Positions 50,500 to 58,472 of a DNA stretch of 64,000 nucleotides are shown here, piece by piece. Position 1 is the first letter of the stretch; each line of letters opens with the position of its first letter. Under the pieces are notes generated by a model. It was not told where the DNA came from, did not search any database, and was given only the letters and a program-made list of their open reading frames with translations. This stretch comes from Pseudalkalibacillus hwajinpoensis (GTDB lineage: Bacteria; Bacillota; Bacilli; Bacillales; Guptibacillaceae): positions 248,001 to 312,000 of the forward strand of contig NZ_CP156674.1 in assembly GCF_039851965.1 (NCBI RefSeq). The letters are read 5' to 3'. Both the position numbers and the translations under genes were made by a program.

Positions 50500-51333
50500 T
50501 TGAACAATACATGGAAAGAAGTTACATTAATTATTATTGGTTCGCTGTTCTTTGCCCTTGGTGTCAACTGGTTCGCCATTCCAAACGAACTCGGTGAAGG
50601 TGGCGTAACGGGGATATCAATGACGCTTTACTATATTCTCGGCTGGTCCCCAGGGATTACCAACTTTTTAATGAATGCGGTCCTTCTAGCGATTGGCTAT
50701 AAAGTCTTAAACAAACGAGTAACCTGGTATACGATGCTCGCGATTTTCTTTACTTCTCTCTTCATTAAATTAACAGAGGGAATGGGTGGTCCATTAGACA
50801 TTATGCTCGGAACGGTTTTTGCCGGGGTTTTTATCGGGATCGGTCTTGGTCTTGTGCTGCGCTCCGGTGGTACGACAGGCGGTTCAACCATTGTTGCTCG
50901 TATGTTAAATCAACGCTTTGGCTGGAGTGTAAGCACATCCATGTTTGTGTTTGATATTCTCGTCGTGCTCGGATCATCCGTTGTAATCGGGATTGAAAAC
51001 ACGATGTATACTGGTATTTCCATATACATTAGTACCAAAATTCTGGATTACTTAATAGACGGTTTTGATACACGAAAAGCAGTTACGATTATTTCACAGA
51101 ATACAGTAGCCATTGCAGAAAAAGTTAGCGATGAAATGGATCGCGGCGTAACAATCATCAATGCCCGCGGTCATTATTCGAATCAATCAAAAGATATTCT
51201 CTATATAGTCATTAACAAACAGGAACTGTTTCTTTTGAAGAAAATGATTCAAAAGGTAGATGAAAAAGCATTCGTTGTTGTTCATGATGTAAGAGATGTA
51301 TTTGGAGAAGGGTTTACATTCCCGAAAACATGA
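50500..51333 (+). CDS. YitT family membrane protein
   Basis: About 277 residues. Five hydrophobic helices in the first 170 include LIIIGSLFFALGVNWFAIPNELGEGGVTGISMTLYYI and the GGTTGGSTIVARMLNQRFG loop. A cytosolic DUF2179 domain follows at the C-terminus (KAVTIISQNTVAIAEKVSDEMDRGVTIINARGHYS.. VVVHDVRDVFGEGF). A transport role is presumed but undefined. The TTG at 50500 follows ACGGAGTGAT. Divergent from the gntR gene and followed by a strong terminator. Confidence 0.9.
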   Translation: MNNTWKEVTLIIIGSLFFALGVNWFAIPNELGEGGVTGISMTLYYILGWSPGITNFLMNAVLLAIGYKVLNKRVTWYTMLAIFFTSLFIKLTEGMGGPLDIMLGTVFAGVFIGIGLGLVLRSGGTTGGSTIVARMLNQRFGWSVSTSMFVFDILVVLGSSVVIGIENTMYTGISIYISTKILDYLIDGFDTRKAVTIISQNTVAIAEKVSDEMDRGVTIINARGHYSNQSKDILYIVINKQELFLLKKMIQKVDEKAFVVVHDVRDVFGEGFTFPKT

Positions 51334-51338
51334 TCATA

Positions 51339-51368
51339 AAAATCCCGTGCTTGTCGCACGGGATTTTC
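51339..51368. terminator. Bidirectional terminator
   Basis: Stem AAAATCCCGTGC/GCACGGGATTTT between convergent yitT-like and folA genes. Confidence 0.93.
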
Positions 51369-51369
51369 T

Positions 51370-51855
51370 CTATTTCCGGGCATATATCACGAAATCAAAC
51401 GGATGTTGGTTTTTCTCATCCTTTTGATGTTTCTCTCGAGACGTTTCCGTCCATTCTTTCTTCGAAAAATCAGGGAAGTACGTATCTCCAGCGAACGTTT
51501 CATGAATTTTAGTAATATACAATCGATCGGCATATGGCAGCAGTTGTCGATATATCTCTGCCCCTCCAATCACAAACCATTCTTTTTCATCGTTTTTCGT
51601 GAGCTCAAGAAACGCGTCAATGGAATGAAGGACAGTTAAGCCTTTAATTTGAAGATCTTTTTTCCTTGTAATGATGTAGTTATCTCGCCCTGGTAAAGCT
51701 CTTCCGATCGATTCGAAGGTTTTTCGGCCCATCACAATTGATTTACCTGTTGTGGTTTTCTTGAAGTAGGCGAGATCTGCCGGAAGATGCCAAGGAAGAT
51801 CATTGTTTTTACCAATCAAATTCTGTTCATCCATCGCCAAAAGAAAAGAAATCAT
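51370..51855 (-). CDS. folA: Dihydrofolate reductase
   Basis: NADPH-dependent reduction of dihydrofolate to tetrahydrofolate. 161 residues, normal length: ISFLLAMDEQNLIGKNNDLPWHLPADLAYFK at the start with the active-site acid, VMGRKTFESIGRALPGR near 42, and EWFVIGGAEIYRQLLPYADRLYITKI near 92. It overlaps thyA by four bases, a coupled operon supplying folate for dTMP synthesis. Confidence 0.97.
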   Translation of the reverse strand: MISFLLAMDEQNLIGKNNDLPWHLPADLAYFKKTTTGKSIVMGRKTFESIGRALPGRDNYIITRKKDLQIKGLTVLHSIDAFLELTKNDEKEWFVIGGAEIYRQLLPYADRLYITKIHETFAGDTYFPDFSKKEWTETSREKHQKDEKNQHPFDFVIYARK

Positions 51856-52646
51856 ACTGATACCTCTCCTTTAATGTGGGGATGTGGCTCATACTCCGTT
51901 AATTCAAAATCCTCAAATGAAAAGTCAAAGATAGATGTTATTTCATTGTTAATATTCATTTTCGGAAGTGTTCTCGGTTCACGTGATAGCTGAAGCTGTA
52001 CCTGTTCAATATGATTGTTATAAATATGTGCATCTCCAAGAGTATGAATGAACTCACCAGGCTTTAAATCACAAACCTGAGCCATCATCATAGTAAGTAG
52101 TGCATATGATGCAATATTAAATGGGACACCAAGGAAAACGTCAGCAGAACGCTGATACAATTGACAGGATAGCTTTCCATCTGCGACGTAGAACTGAAAC
52201 AGGCAATGACACGGCGGGAGGGCCATCTCATCAACTTGAGAGGGATTCCATGCTGTCACAATCATGCGGCGAGAATCAGGATTCGTTTTGATCTGTTCCA
52301 CTACTTTTGAAATTTGATCGACCGTCGTGCCATCTGCCCCCGTCCAAGAGCGCCACTGATGCCCATATACGGGACCTAGTTCACCATCTTCATCTGCCCA
52401 TTCATTCCATATCCGCACACCGTTATCTTGAAGATACTTGACATTAGTATCACCATTTAGGAACCAGAGAAGCTCATGAATGATCGAGCGTAAATGCAGC
52501 TTTTTTGTTGTTAAAGCAGGAAAACCTTCCTGCAAATCAAATCTCATCTGATGGCCGAATACGCTTATCGTTCCAGTGCCTGTTCGGTCAGCTTTCTTCG
52601 TACCATTATGTAAAATTTCTTCGCATAATTGCAAATATGTTTTCAT
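51852..52646 (-). CDS. thyA: Thymidylate synthase
   Basis: Methylates dUMP to dTMP using methylene-tetrahydrofolate. 264 residues, the E. coli-like length (B. subtilis ThyB type). Active-site Cys in ALPPCHCLFQFYV near 146, RRMIVTAWNP near 126, the nucleotide-binding RSADVFLGVPFNIASYALL near 166, and HIYNNHIEQ near 207. The ATG at 52646 follows AAAGGAGGAG. Dihydrofolate produced here is regenerated by the folA product. Confidence 0.97.
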   Translation of the reverse strand: MKTYLQLCEEILHNGTKKADRTGTGTISVFGHQMRFDLQEGFPALTTKKLHLRSIIHELLWFLNGDTNVKYLQDNGVRIWNEWADEDGELGPVYGHQWRSWTGADGTTVDQISKVVEQIKTNPDSRRMIVTAWNPSQVDEMALPPCHCLFQFYVADGKLSCQLYQRSADVFLGVPFNIASYALLTMMMAQVCDLKPGEFIHTLGDAHIYNNHIEQVQLQLSREPRTLPKMNINNEITSIFDFSFEDFELTEYEPHPHIKGEVSV

Positions 52647-52800
52647 CGTACTCCTCCTTTAAATCACTACAGACCATTGTAACACGAAGAATGTTCAATC
52701 GTAACTCTTCAAATCGTGTTCATTCAAACCCTATAGATCAGGAACGTTCATCTTATCCAGTCATATTGTATATCAGAAATTAGTGAAAGGATGAAGCAAA

Positions 52801-53244
52801 ATGGGAAAAGGAGATAAGCTCTCAAAGATCTTTCAGGACCCGAACATCCAGAACTGGATGAATACGTTTGACGACTTCTTTAAAGACCCCTTCGTAAACT
52901 TACTGCCAGTACAGTCATTTCGAGTAGATCTTTATGAAATAGAAACGGCTTTTATTGTAGAAGCAGAGCTGCCAGGAATATCAAAGGACCAGATAAAAGT
53001 GGAGCCACTCGGGGACGGGATTAGCATTTCGATTGAATCAAACAAATATGAAGAGGAACGAAATGATAAACAAAAGTATTACCGTCAGGAGCGTTCCTAT
53101 TCAAGCACGAGTCGAATCATTAAGCTTCCCTACCATTTTTCTATGAAAAACATTAAAGGCAAATATGAAAATGGCATTCTTGAAATCACAATACCAAAAT
53201 CAGATCGCATCAAGGACCACAAAGCCTATTTAAATATCGATTAA
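52801..53244 (+). CDS. Hsp20/alpha-crystallin family small heat-shock protein
   Basis: 147 residues. The alpha-crystallin domain spans about residues 40-130 (FRVDLYEIETAFIVEAELPGISKDQIKVEPLGDGISISIE.. RTIKLP-like SRIIKLPYHFSMKNIKGKYENGILEITIPK), with the A-x-x-x-n-GvL-like motif as KYENGILEI. ATP-independent holdase that binds unfolding proteins. The C-terminal I-x-I motif is reduced to LNID. The ATG at 52801 follows GTGAAAGGATG. It is followed by a terminator. Confidence 0.9.
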   Translation: MGKGDKLSKIFQDPNIQNWMNTFDDFFKDPFVNLLPVQSFRVDLYEIETAFIVEAELPGISKDQIKVEPLGDGISISIESNKYEEERNDKQKYYRQERSYSSTSRIIKLPYHFSMKNIKGKYENGILEITIPKSDRIKDHKAYLNID

Positions 53245-53273
53245 AAAGAGCGGAGGAAACCCTCTGCTCTTTT
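53243..53273. terminator. Bidirectional terminator
   Basis: Stem AAAAGAGC.GAGG/CCTC.GCTCTTTT between convergent hsp20 and trxB genes. Confidence 0.88.
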
Positions 53274-53275
53274 GA

Positions 53276-54217
53276 CTACATACTCCAGTCAATAAAGGCA
53301 TTACCTTCAAGAAATCGCTCACAGTCCATCGCGGCCATGCAGCCAGTTCCTGCAGCTGTGATTGCCTGCCGGTAGGTAAAGTCCTGGACGTCGCCACACG
53401 CGAAAACTCCCGGGATATTTGTTCTTGTCGTTCCTGGCTCTACTTTAAGATAACCTTTATCATCCATGTCGAGTTTGCCTTTGAGAAAATCAGTATTAGG
53501 ACGATGCCCGATCGCAACAAAGATCCCATCTGTTTCAACAATTTCTTCTTTACCGGTATCGCTTTCTTTCACTTTAATCCCACTTACCTTATTATTTTCC
53601 GCTACAACTTCGACCGGCGAATAATTCAGTTTCCAGCTAATTTTTGCGTTTTTTCGTGCTCGCTCCTGCATGATTTTAGACGCACGCAGTTCATTTCGTC
53701 TGTGAAGCACGGTTACCTCTGAAGCAAATTTTGTTAAAAAGGTCGCTTCTTCCATCGCAGAGTCACCGCCACCGATTATCACGATTTTCTTACCACGGAA
53801 GAAGAAGCCATCACACGTTGCACAAGTACTGACGCCTTTACCCATGTTTTCTGATTCTCCAGGAATACCAAGCAGCTTTGCTGATGCTCCTGTTGAAATA
53901 AGTACAGATTCGGCTTCGAGTTCGCCTAAGGTATCAGTTGTTAGCTTATAAGGACGTTCTGAGAAGTCAATATCCTTTACCCAGCCACGTTCAATTGTTG
54001 CCCCGAAACGAAGAGCCTGTTTCTTCATATTTTCCATCAGTTCGGGACCTAGTACCCCATCAGGAAATCCTGGGAAGTTTTCAACATCAGTTGTTAACGT
54101 AAGCTGACCGCCCGGCTCGGGTCCTTCAATCACAAGGGGCTCCATATTAGCTCTAGCGAGATAAATAGCTGCTGTTAACCCTGCTGGTCCTGTTCCTACT
54201 ATAACTGCTTTATGCAT
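53276..54217 (-). CDS. trxB: Thioredoxin-disulfide reductase (TrxB-like)
   Basis: FAD enzyme that transfers electrons from NADPH to thioredoxin. 313 residues: FAD motif VGTGPAGLTAAIYLARA at the start, the redox pair CATCDGFFF near 134, the NADPH motif VIIGGGDSAMEEATFL near 151, and GVFACGDVQDFTYRQAITAAGTGCMAA near 277. The ATG at 54217 follows AGAGGAGGG; the longer frame to 54280 lacks an RBS. Separate from, but functionally related to, the thioredoxin-like gene at 1368. Confidence 0.95.
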   Translation of the reverse strand: MHKAVIVGTGPAGLTAAIYLARANMEPLVIEGPEPGGQLTLTTDVENFPGFPDGVLGPELMENMKKQALRFGATIERGWVKDIDFSERPYKLTTDTLGELEAESVLISTGASAKLLGIPGESENMGKGVSTCATCDGFFFRGKKIVIIGGGDSAMEEATFLTKFASEVTVLHRRNELRASKIMQERARKNAKISWKLNYSPVEVVAENNKVSGIKVKESDTGKEEIVETDGIFVAIGHRPNTDFLKGKLDMDDKGYLKVEPGTTRTNIPGVFACGDVQDFTYRQAITAAGTGCMAAMDCERFLEGNAFIDWSM

Positions 54218-54414
54218 AATGACCCTCCTCTTAAGACTACACTCTCTATTTTTCCTATTTGTTAAGAAATAAACCCTCATCTGTTACAAATAATATAACG
54301 TATGATCTAATTATTTTTTAATGCTCTAACACAAATGATTTTTCATTTTTGTTACTTCTTGATAGAATGGAAGGAGTTTATAATTTGGTATGAAATTTTG
54401 AGGTGATCGTTAAC

Positions 54415-54651
54415 ATGAATCCAATCGTTGAATTTTGCATGAGCAATCTTTCAAGCGGTTCTCATAAGGCAATGGAAACTCTAGAAAAAGATTCAGACTT
54501 AGATGTACTCGAATATTCCTGTCTTGGTCATTGTACGCTTTGTAGCCAGGAAATGTACTGTCTTGTTAATGGGGAACGCGTAACGGGTGAAACACCTGAT
54601 GAACTTGTCAATAATGTCTATCAGTTCATTGAAGAAAATCCGATGTTTTAA
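54415..54651 (+). CDS. yuzB: DUF1450 (YuzB) family protein
   Basis: 78 residues with four Cys, including a CLGHCTLC run near 37-44 and CMSN near the N-terminus (FCMSNLSSGSHKAM). This fits the YuzB/DUF1450 family of thioredoxin-fold, ferredoxin-like small proteins. Function not established. The ATG at 54415 has GAGGTGAT upstream; an in-frame ATC/ATG region four codons earlier overlaps it. Confidence 0.88.
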   Translation: MNPIVEFCMSNLSSGSHKAMETLEKDSDLDVLEYSCLGHCTLCSQEMYCLVNGERVTGETPDELVNNVYQFIEENPMF

Positions 54652-54699
54652 ACCTCATTTGGCTATACTAATGAGTGAATCCAGAAGGAGGCACTCACA

Positions 54700-54819
54700 A
54701 TGAAAAAGCGAAATGCATACGACCCCAAAACAGGTTTACAGGGTGAAAAAGAAGGCGAAGATGCGCTTCTAATGAATAAAAAAAGAGGCCCGCAAAATGC
54801 GAGACCTAAGAAGAAATAA
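54700..54819 (+). CDS. Small basic hypothetical protein (39 aa)
   Basis: MKKRNAYDPKTGLQGEKEGEDALLMNKKRG then a PQNARPKKK tail. Highly charged, no Cys, no hydrophobic stretch; family not recognised. The ATG at 54700 has AGAAGGAGG at the right spacing, and a strong terminator begins at the stop. Probably co-transcribed with or just after yuzB (48-base gap). Confidence 0.75.
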   Translation: MKKRNAYDPKTGLQGEKEGEDALLMNKKRGPQNARPKKK

Positions 54820-54841
54820 CGCCGCTTTGCGGCGTTTTTTT
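54819..54841 (+). terminator. Terminator
   Basis: Stem ACGCCGC/GCGGCGT with loop TTT and seven Ts on the plus strand; it overlaps the stop of the gene on the other strand at 54840. Confidence 0.92.
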
Positions 54842-55067
54842 ATGCGATGCGAAATCGAAATGTAAACCAGAAATCTTCTTCAAGCGTTGAGCCTGTGGCA
54901 ATGATATGCTGTTCACCTTCCTCATCAACTGTGATCCAGCTATTTTCATCACGGTAAACGGGATAGAAGTTCCCCTCTTTAAAGAGCTTACGATCCATAT
55001 TATTTTCAGAACCTAAAAAAGGCCCTTCCTCCTCAAATACATCTCTAATACACTGTACAAGTTCCAT
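54840..55067 (-). CDS. Hypothetical protein (75 aa)
   Basis: Acidic protein (MELVQCIRDVFEEEGPFLGSENNM.. FYPVYRDENSWITVDEEGEQHIIATGSTLEEDFWFTFRFRIA). The alternating beta-like second half suggests a small beta barrel or SH3-like domain, but no family is assigned. The ATG at 55067 is about 12 bases from GGGAGGA. Its C-terminus runs into the terminator of the opposite gene, so the two are convergent. Confidence 0.65.
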   Translation of the reverse strand: MELVQCIRDVFEEEGPFLGSENNMDRKLFKEGNFYPVYRDENSWITVDEEGEQHIIATGSTLEEDFWFTFRFRIA

Positions 55068-55099
55068 CTACGCTGTAATCCTCCCTTACTATCCAACCA

Positions 55100-55148
55100 A
55101 AAACACCCCGCGTGCCTCTTATGAGAGCCACTTAGGCGGGGTGTTTTT
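55100..55148 (-). terminator. Terminator overlapping the ypjP 3' end
   Basis: Arms AAAACACCCCGC/GCGGGGTGTTTTT enclose about 25 bases that include the ypjP stop, with T runs on both strands. Confidence 0.7.
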
Positions 55149-55763
55149 ATCCCAGTATATTTTACCTACTTCGTAATGTTCTTCAAAGTTATCAACTGCA
55201 TCATGATAGTGAAAATTAAACCAGTAGCCATCCTGAGGCGGATGATCTCGCCTTACATGAAAGCGAAGAAGATCTTCTCCGCTTTGTTCATTGTAGACGT
55301 GAAGAATTCGTTCCCCATACCCGCTTGAAGGGTTGTCCGTTAACCGAAGTGATCGAAGCGTTTCTTCATCAAGCTGTTCAACGGTTGCAGCGATTGTTTC
55401 AGCCATTTTAGGAACTATAAAATCTTTGTATTCTGAACCTACCCGGTTTGAAATCGTGCTCCCAAACTTGGCAAGACCAATTTCCTCAGATTGAAGACTA
55501 GCATAGCTTATAAAACCAGAATAAAGCTCAGAAGATGAGGCATGCTGTGCAAGTGCAGGCCAATCCTCTAACGAGGGCTCAGGAGTAATCACATCAAGAG
55601 GAGGCTCATCCTGCTTTTCATAAAGAAACCGACTGTCTTCTTGAACATTCTCTGAAGTCTCCAGTTTATCGTCTGCAAGGTAACCGGTTGGAATGACTGT
55701 TCCGAGCGTAACAACAGCAACAAATGCTACAAATAATTTTCTCATCCAAAGAGGAGATTTCAT
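55119..55763 (-). CDS. ypjP: YpjP-like protein
   Basis: About 214 residues with an N-terminal hydrophobic signal or anchor (LWMRKLFVAFVAVVTLGTVIPTGYLA) and an extracytoplasmic part containing LRLTDNPSSGYGERILHVYNEQSGEDLLRFHVRRDHPPQDGYWFNFHYH, typical of the Bacillus YpjP family of unknown function. I chose the ATG at 55763 (AGGTG upstream), which places the signal at the N-terminus; a frame from 55790 is also open. In B. subtilis ypjP lies beside thyA/dfrA, which here are about 2.5 kb away. Confidence 0.82.
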   Translation of the reverse strand: MKSPLWMRKLFVAFVAVVTLGTVIPTGYLADDKLETSENVQEDSRFLYEKQDEPPLDVITPEPSLEDWPALAQHASSSELYSGFISYASLQSEEIGLAKFGSTISNRVGSEYKDFIVPKMAETIAATVEQLDEETLRSLRLTDNPSSGYGERILHVYNEQSGEDLLRFHVRRDHPPQDGYWFNFHYHDAVDNFEEHYEVGKIYWDKNTPPKWLS

Positions 55764-55909
55764 AGGGTACACCTGGCTTTCCGAGTTCAATGGTTCTTAT
55801 TATTGTCGCACGGACAAACCGAAAAAGCCAGACGTTTTCATAAATTTCACAACCTATTATCCCACACTATGGTATGTAGCAGGAGCGCTTAATGAAAGCG
55901 CTCAACTTC

Positions 55910-56236
55910 TTAACATGTGAACATGTCAATTCTTCGTAAACTAATACCGGTGTAAACCCATCTTCTACCGGTCCATCGAAAGCCAGAAACCGATGTACGT
56001 CCTACAAAAACCGGCCAGAACCAGAAAGAGTTTCCTCCCCTCATCCAGATATAGGTGAAGCGGTACATACATCTTCTAATCGATCCTGGATCAACTGCAA
56101 ATGTTCCTGCTTGAGCTGACTGCGGTCTTGGCGGTTGTGAACCCGGCGGGCTAGATGTTGGTGCTGTCACTGGTTGCTGCCGATTATCTCCATAGTCATA
56201 ATGATACTCAATATGTTCATGATCTTCATAATACAT
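55910..56236 (-). CDS. Aromatic-rich small protein of unknown function (108 aa)
   Basis: Begins MYYEDHEHIEYHYDYGDNRQQ, then a Pro/Ser/Gln-rich linker (TSSPPGSQPPRPQSAQ). The C-terminal domain is rich in Trp, Phe and Arg (RRCMYRFTYIWMRGGNSFWFWPVFVGRTSVSGFRWTGRRWVYTGISLRRIDMFTC). Similar short proteins occur in Bacillus, but I know no function; a coat or surface role is possible. The ATG at 56236 follows AGAAGGGA. A much longer frame reaching 56581 runs backwards through tRNA genes and is artefactual. Confidence 0.72.
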   Translation of the reverse strand: MYYEDHEHIEYHYDYGDNRQQPVTAPTSSPPGSQPPRPQSAQAGTFAVDPGSIRRCMYRFTYIWMRGGNSFWFWPVFVGRTSVSGFRWTGRRWVYTGISLRRIDMFTC

Positions 56237-56308
56237 ACGATCCATCCCTTCTCTCTTGATACAGCCAATGTATGCCGCACAGGGGGGAGACGTACCGAAA
56301 GCAAACAA

Positions 56309-56335
56309 CAAAAAAAGCACCTCAATGAGTATGCC
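56309..56335 (-). terminator. Terminator of the tRNA cluster
   Basis: Arms GCAT.CTC/GAGGTGC followed by seven Ts on the minus strand, about 30 bases after the last tRNA. Confidence 0.65.
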
Positions 56336-56365
56336 TAAAGATTCGATCATGTAATTAAAATTCGT

Positions 56366-56440
56366 TGGTGACCCGTACGGGATTCGAACCCGTGTTACCG
56401 CCGTGAAAGGGCGGTGTCTTAACCGCTTGACCAACGGGCC
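56366..56440 (-). tRNA. tRNA-Glu (anticodon TTC)
   Basis: Acceptor GGCCCGT pairs with ACGGGTC. T-arm GGTTCGAAT and anticodon loop CTTTCAC are present. CCA is encoded. Confidence 0.97.
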
Positions 56441-56446
56441 AATATA

Positions 56447-56520
56447 TGGAGCGGGTGATGGGGATCGAACCCACGACATCAGCTTGGAAGGCTGAGGTTT
56501 TACCACTAAACTACACCCGC
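56447..56520 (-). tRNA. tRNA-Gly (anticodon TCC)
   Basis: Acceptor GCGGGTG/CACCCGC; anticodon loop CTTCCAA; T-loop GGTTCGATC; CCA encoded. Confidence 0.97.
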
Positions 56521-56523
56521 AAG

Positions 56524-56616
56524 TGGAGGAGGAAGAGGGATTCGAACCCCCGCGGGCGATTAAGCCCCTGTCGGTTTTCAAGACCGATCCCTTCAGCCAG
56601 ACTTGGGTATTCCTCC
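56524..56616 (-). tRNA. tRNA-Ser (anticodon TGA)
   Basis: 93 bases with a long variable arm typical of serine tRNA; acceptor GGAGGAA; anticodon loop CTTGAAA; CCA encoded. Confidence 0.97.
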
Positions 56617-56626
56617 GATAAATTTA

Positions 56627-56702
56627 TGGTGGAGCCTAGCGGGATCGAACCGCTGACCTCCTGCGTGCAAGGCAGGCGCTCTCCCAGCTGAGCTAAGGCC
56701 CC
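56627..56702 (-). tRNA. tRNA-Ala (anticodon TGC)
   Basis: Acceptor GGGGCCT/AGGCTCC; anticodon loop CTTGCAC; T-loop GGTTCGATC; CCA encoded. Confidence 0.97.
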
Positions 56703-56722
56703 AAAAACAAAAGTGAAATATA

Positions 56723-56799
<77 letters not shown>

Positions 56800-56807
56800 G
56801 TGTTTCC

Positions 56808-56882
56808 TGGAGCGAAAGACGGTATTCGAACCCGCGACCCCCACCTTGGCAAGGTGGTGTTCTACCACTGAACTACTTTCGC
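56808..56882 (-). tRNA. tRNA-Gly (anticodon GCC)
   Basis: Acceptor GCGAAAG/CTTTCGC; anticodon GCC in CTTGCCAAG; T-loop GGTTCGAAT; CCA encoded. Confidence 0.97.
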
Positions 56883-56889
56883 AAATGTA

Positions 56890-56974
56890 TGGTGCGGGTG
56901 AAGGGACTTGAACCCCCACGTCGTAAGACACTAGATCCTAAGTCTAGCGCGTCTGCCAATTCCGCCACACCCGC
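56890..56974 (-). tRNA. tRNA-Leu (anticodon TAG)
   Basis: 85 bases with a long variable arm; acceptor GCGGGTG/CACCCGC; anticodon loop CTTAGGA; CCA encoded. Confidence 0.97.
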
Positions 56975-56979
56975 ATGTG

Positions 56980-57055
<76 letters not shown>

Positions 57056-57072
57056 GAATCGCTTTAAATAAA

Positions 57073-57148
57073 TGGTGGAGGATGACGGGCTCGAACCGCC
57101 GACCCTCTGCTTGTAAGGCAGATGCTCTCCCAGCTGAGCTAATCCTCC
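57073..57148 (-). tRNA. tRNA-Val (anticodon TAC)
   Basis: Acceptor GGAGGAT/ATCCTCC; anticodon loop CTTACAA; T-loop GGTTCGAGC; CCA encoded. First tRNA of the cluster, 20 bases after the -10 element. Confidence 0.97.
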
Positions 57149-57167
57149 ATTAAACAGCGACCTCTGT

Positions 57168-57197
57168 ATTATAAGATAAATCCCCTAAACTCGTCAA
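57168..57197 (-). promoter_or_regulatory. Promoter of the tRNA cluster
   Basis: Minus strand TTGACG (-35, 57192-57197), 18 bases, TATAAT (-10, 57168-57173): a near-consensus vegetative promoter directly before tRNA-Val. No rRNA gene is upstream, so the cluster is an independent transcription unit. Confidence 0.85.
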
Positions 57198-57333
57198 TAT
57201 CTTTTTTAAAAGCGTTTTTTCAAGGACAAGATTTATCTTACCACCCATTCAAAACTAATGCAACCCCCTTTCTTCACTTAAATCAGTTAATAACGATTAG
57301 AGAGTCTATTATAAAACAAATGAATTTACAAAT

Positions 57334-57361
57334 AAAAAAAGCAGGGATTTAATCCCCGCTT
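57334..57361 (-). terminator. Terminator
   Basis: Stem AGCGGGGATT/AATCCCTGCT with seven Ts on the minus strand, overlapping the stop of the small gene at 57360. Confidence 0.88.
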
Positions 57362-57515
57362 AGACTGGTGATTTGATAAGTGGTTTATTCTTTTTCATAT
57401 TAGTGAGTTTCGGTTTTTTCCTGGTCACCATTTCAGAATCATATTTGCGGTACTCTTTCATCTCGGATGATTCCCTCAAAAGCTGATCTTCTAGATAGTG
57501 ACGCTTTCGTTTCAA
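57360..57515 (-). CDS. Small basic hypothetical protein (51 aa)
   Basis: Reads MKRKRHYLEDQLLRESSEMKEYRK then a Lys-rich tail (RKKPKLTNMKKNKPLIKSPV). Very basic, without Cys or membrane segment, family not recognised. I infer the TTG at 57515 because GAGGAGGGG lies eight bases upstream and a strong terminator starts at the stop. Nucleic-acid binding or a spore-core role is possible but unproven. Confidence 0.65.
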   Translation of the reverse strand: MKRKRHYLEDQLLRESSEMKEYRKYDSEMVTRKKPKLTNMKKNKPLIKSPV

Positions 57516-57645
57516 AAAAACCCCTCCTCATGAGTATTAATTAACAATACCCCTGTAGCACCCTATTGAAACCGGGTCTTTTTTACCATTTCAGCAAATG
57601 GAAAATGTTACAGGTCAGACCTAATATATTCACCAGGTAATGGTT

Positions 57646-58404
57646 TTATGAAGACTCAATTGCAAATTGAAAGACTTTAAGGTCTTCCATTCCTACAGTC
57701 TTTTCTGCAAACGTAACGTTTCCCTCTTTTGAAATGGTTATAACTGTTTGAGTCCGTGTTCCGTATAATTTAGAGGATATAAAGATGGGAGAAAGCATCC
57801 TTTCCCATTCTAATGGGACACCTGTGTTGGGCAGTTGATCATCCGGAGCTGGTTCGGCCCTTTTAAGCAGTTGAAGTAATTCATTTATATCAAACTCCTC
57901 GTGATGTGAGAGATAATGGGATAAACCCTCCTTAATGAAATCAACTTTTGGCCAACTTGTGTTCATCAGATGATTACTCACCGCATGGACACCGTCATCC
58001 ATAGAAATTATTTCATTCTGACGATTGGAATAGTAATACAACTCATTAAACTTTCCTACGAGTAAGTTAAATCCATTGTATTCATCCCCTTTATTACCAA
58101 CTTTAGTCAAGTACGTTTCTGCCGATTGCTCACTTTTCAGGAAATCGGCAGTCAATTCACCTCTCGATTTCTCTTTAGTGTCCTCAGCTGGTTCACGATA
58201 ATTCGTAAGCGCTGCAATCTTCCCTTTTTTCGTCACACCCAGCCAGGTTCCCATTGATTTAAGATCCCGTCCTGCAAGAAGTTCCGGTATGTCTTCCCAG
58301 AAATGAGCTTGCTTTGTTGGCCGTTCATAGAACTCATCACGATTAGCAATGAGAACAAATGGATAATTTTCATGAGCATGTAACGCAACTGCTATTAAAC
58401 ACAT
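57646..58404 (-). CDS. NRDE (TANGO2-like) family protein
   Basis: 252 residues starting MCLIAVALHAHENYPFVLIANRDEFYERPT. The Asn-Arg-Asp-Glu (NRDE) motif is near residue 21, followed by LLAGRDLKSMGTWLGVTKKGKIAALTNYR near 44-72. The N-terminal Cys resembles an Ntn-hydrolase nucleophile. The family's biochemical role is unresolved; human TANGO2 is linked to lipid and haem handling. Cytosolic. The ATG at 58404 is preceded by AAAGAGGCG-type SD bases. Confidence 0.9.
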   Translation of the reverse strand: MCLIAVALHAHENYPFVLIANRDEFYERPTKQAHFWEDIPELLAGRDLKSMGTWLGVTKKGKIAALTNYREPAEDTKEKSRGELTADFLKSEQSAETYLTKVGNKGDEYNGFNLLVGKFNELYYYSNRQNEIISMDDGVHAVSNHLMNTSWPKVDFIKEGLSHYLSHHEEFDINELLQLLKRAEPAPDDQLPNTGVPLEWERMLSPIFISSKLYGTRTQTVITISKEGNVTFAEKTVGMEDLKVFQFAIESS

Positions 58405-58436
58405 AACTCTATCGCCTCTTTCAGAGATTACTGTGT

Positions 58437-58466
58437 AAAAAATGCGCAGCGAAAATATCGCTGCGC
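58437..58466 (-). terminator. Terminator after trhO
   Basis: Stem TTGCGCAGCGA/TCGCTGCGCA with T run on the minus strand, just after the stop at 58473. Confidence 0.9.
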
Positions 58467-58472
58467 AACAAC

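Noticed and set aside
55910..56581. 223-codon frame ending in the aromatic-rich protein
   Set aside because: Its first half is antisense or sense through three tRNA genes; the real start is at 56236.
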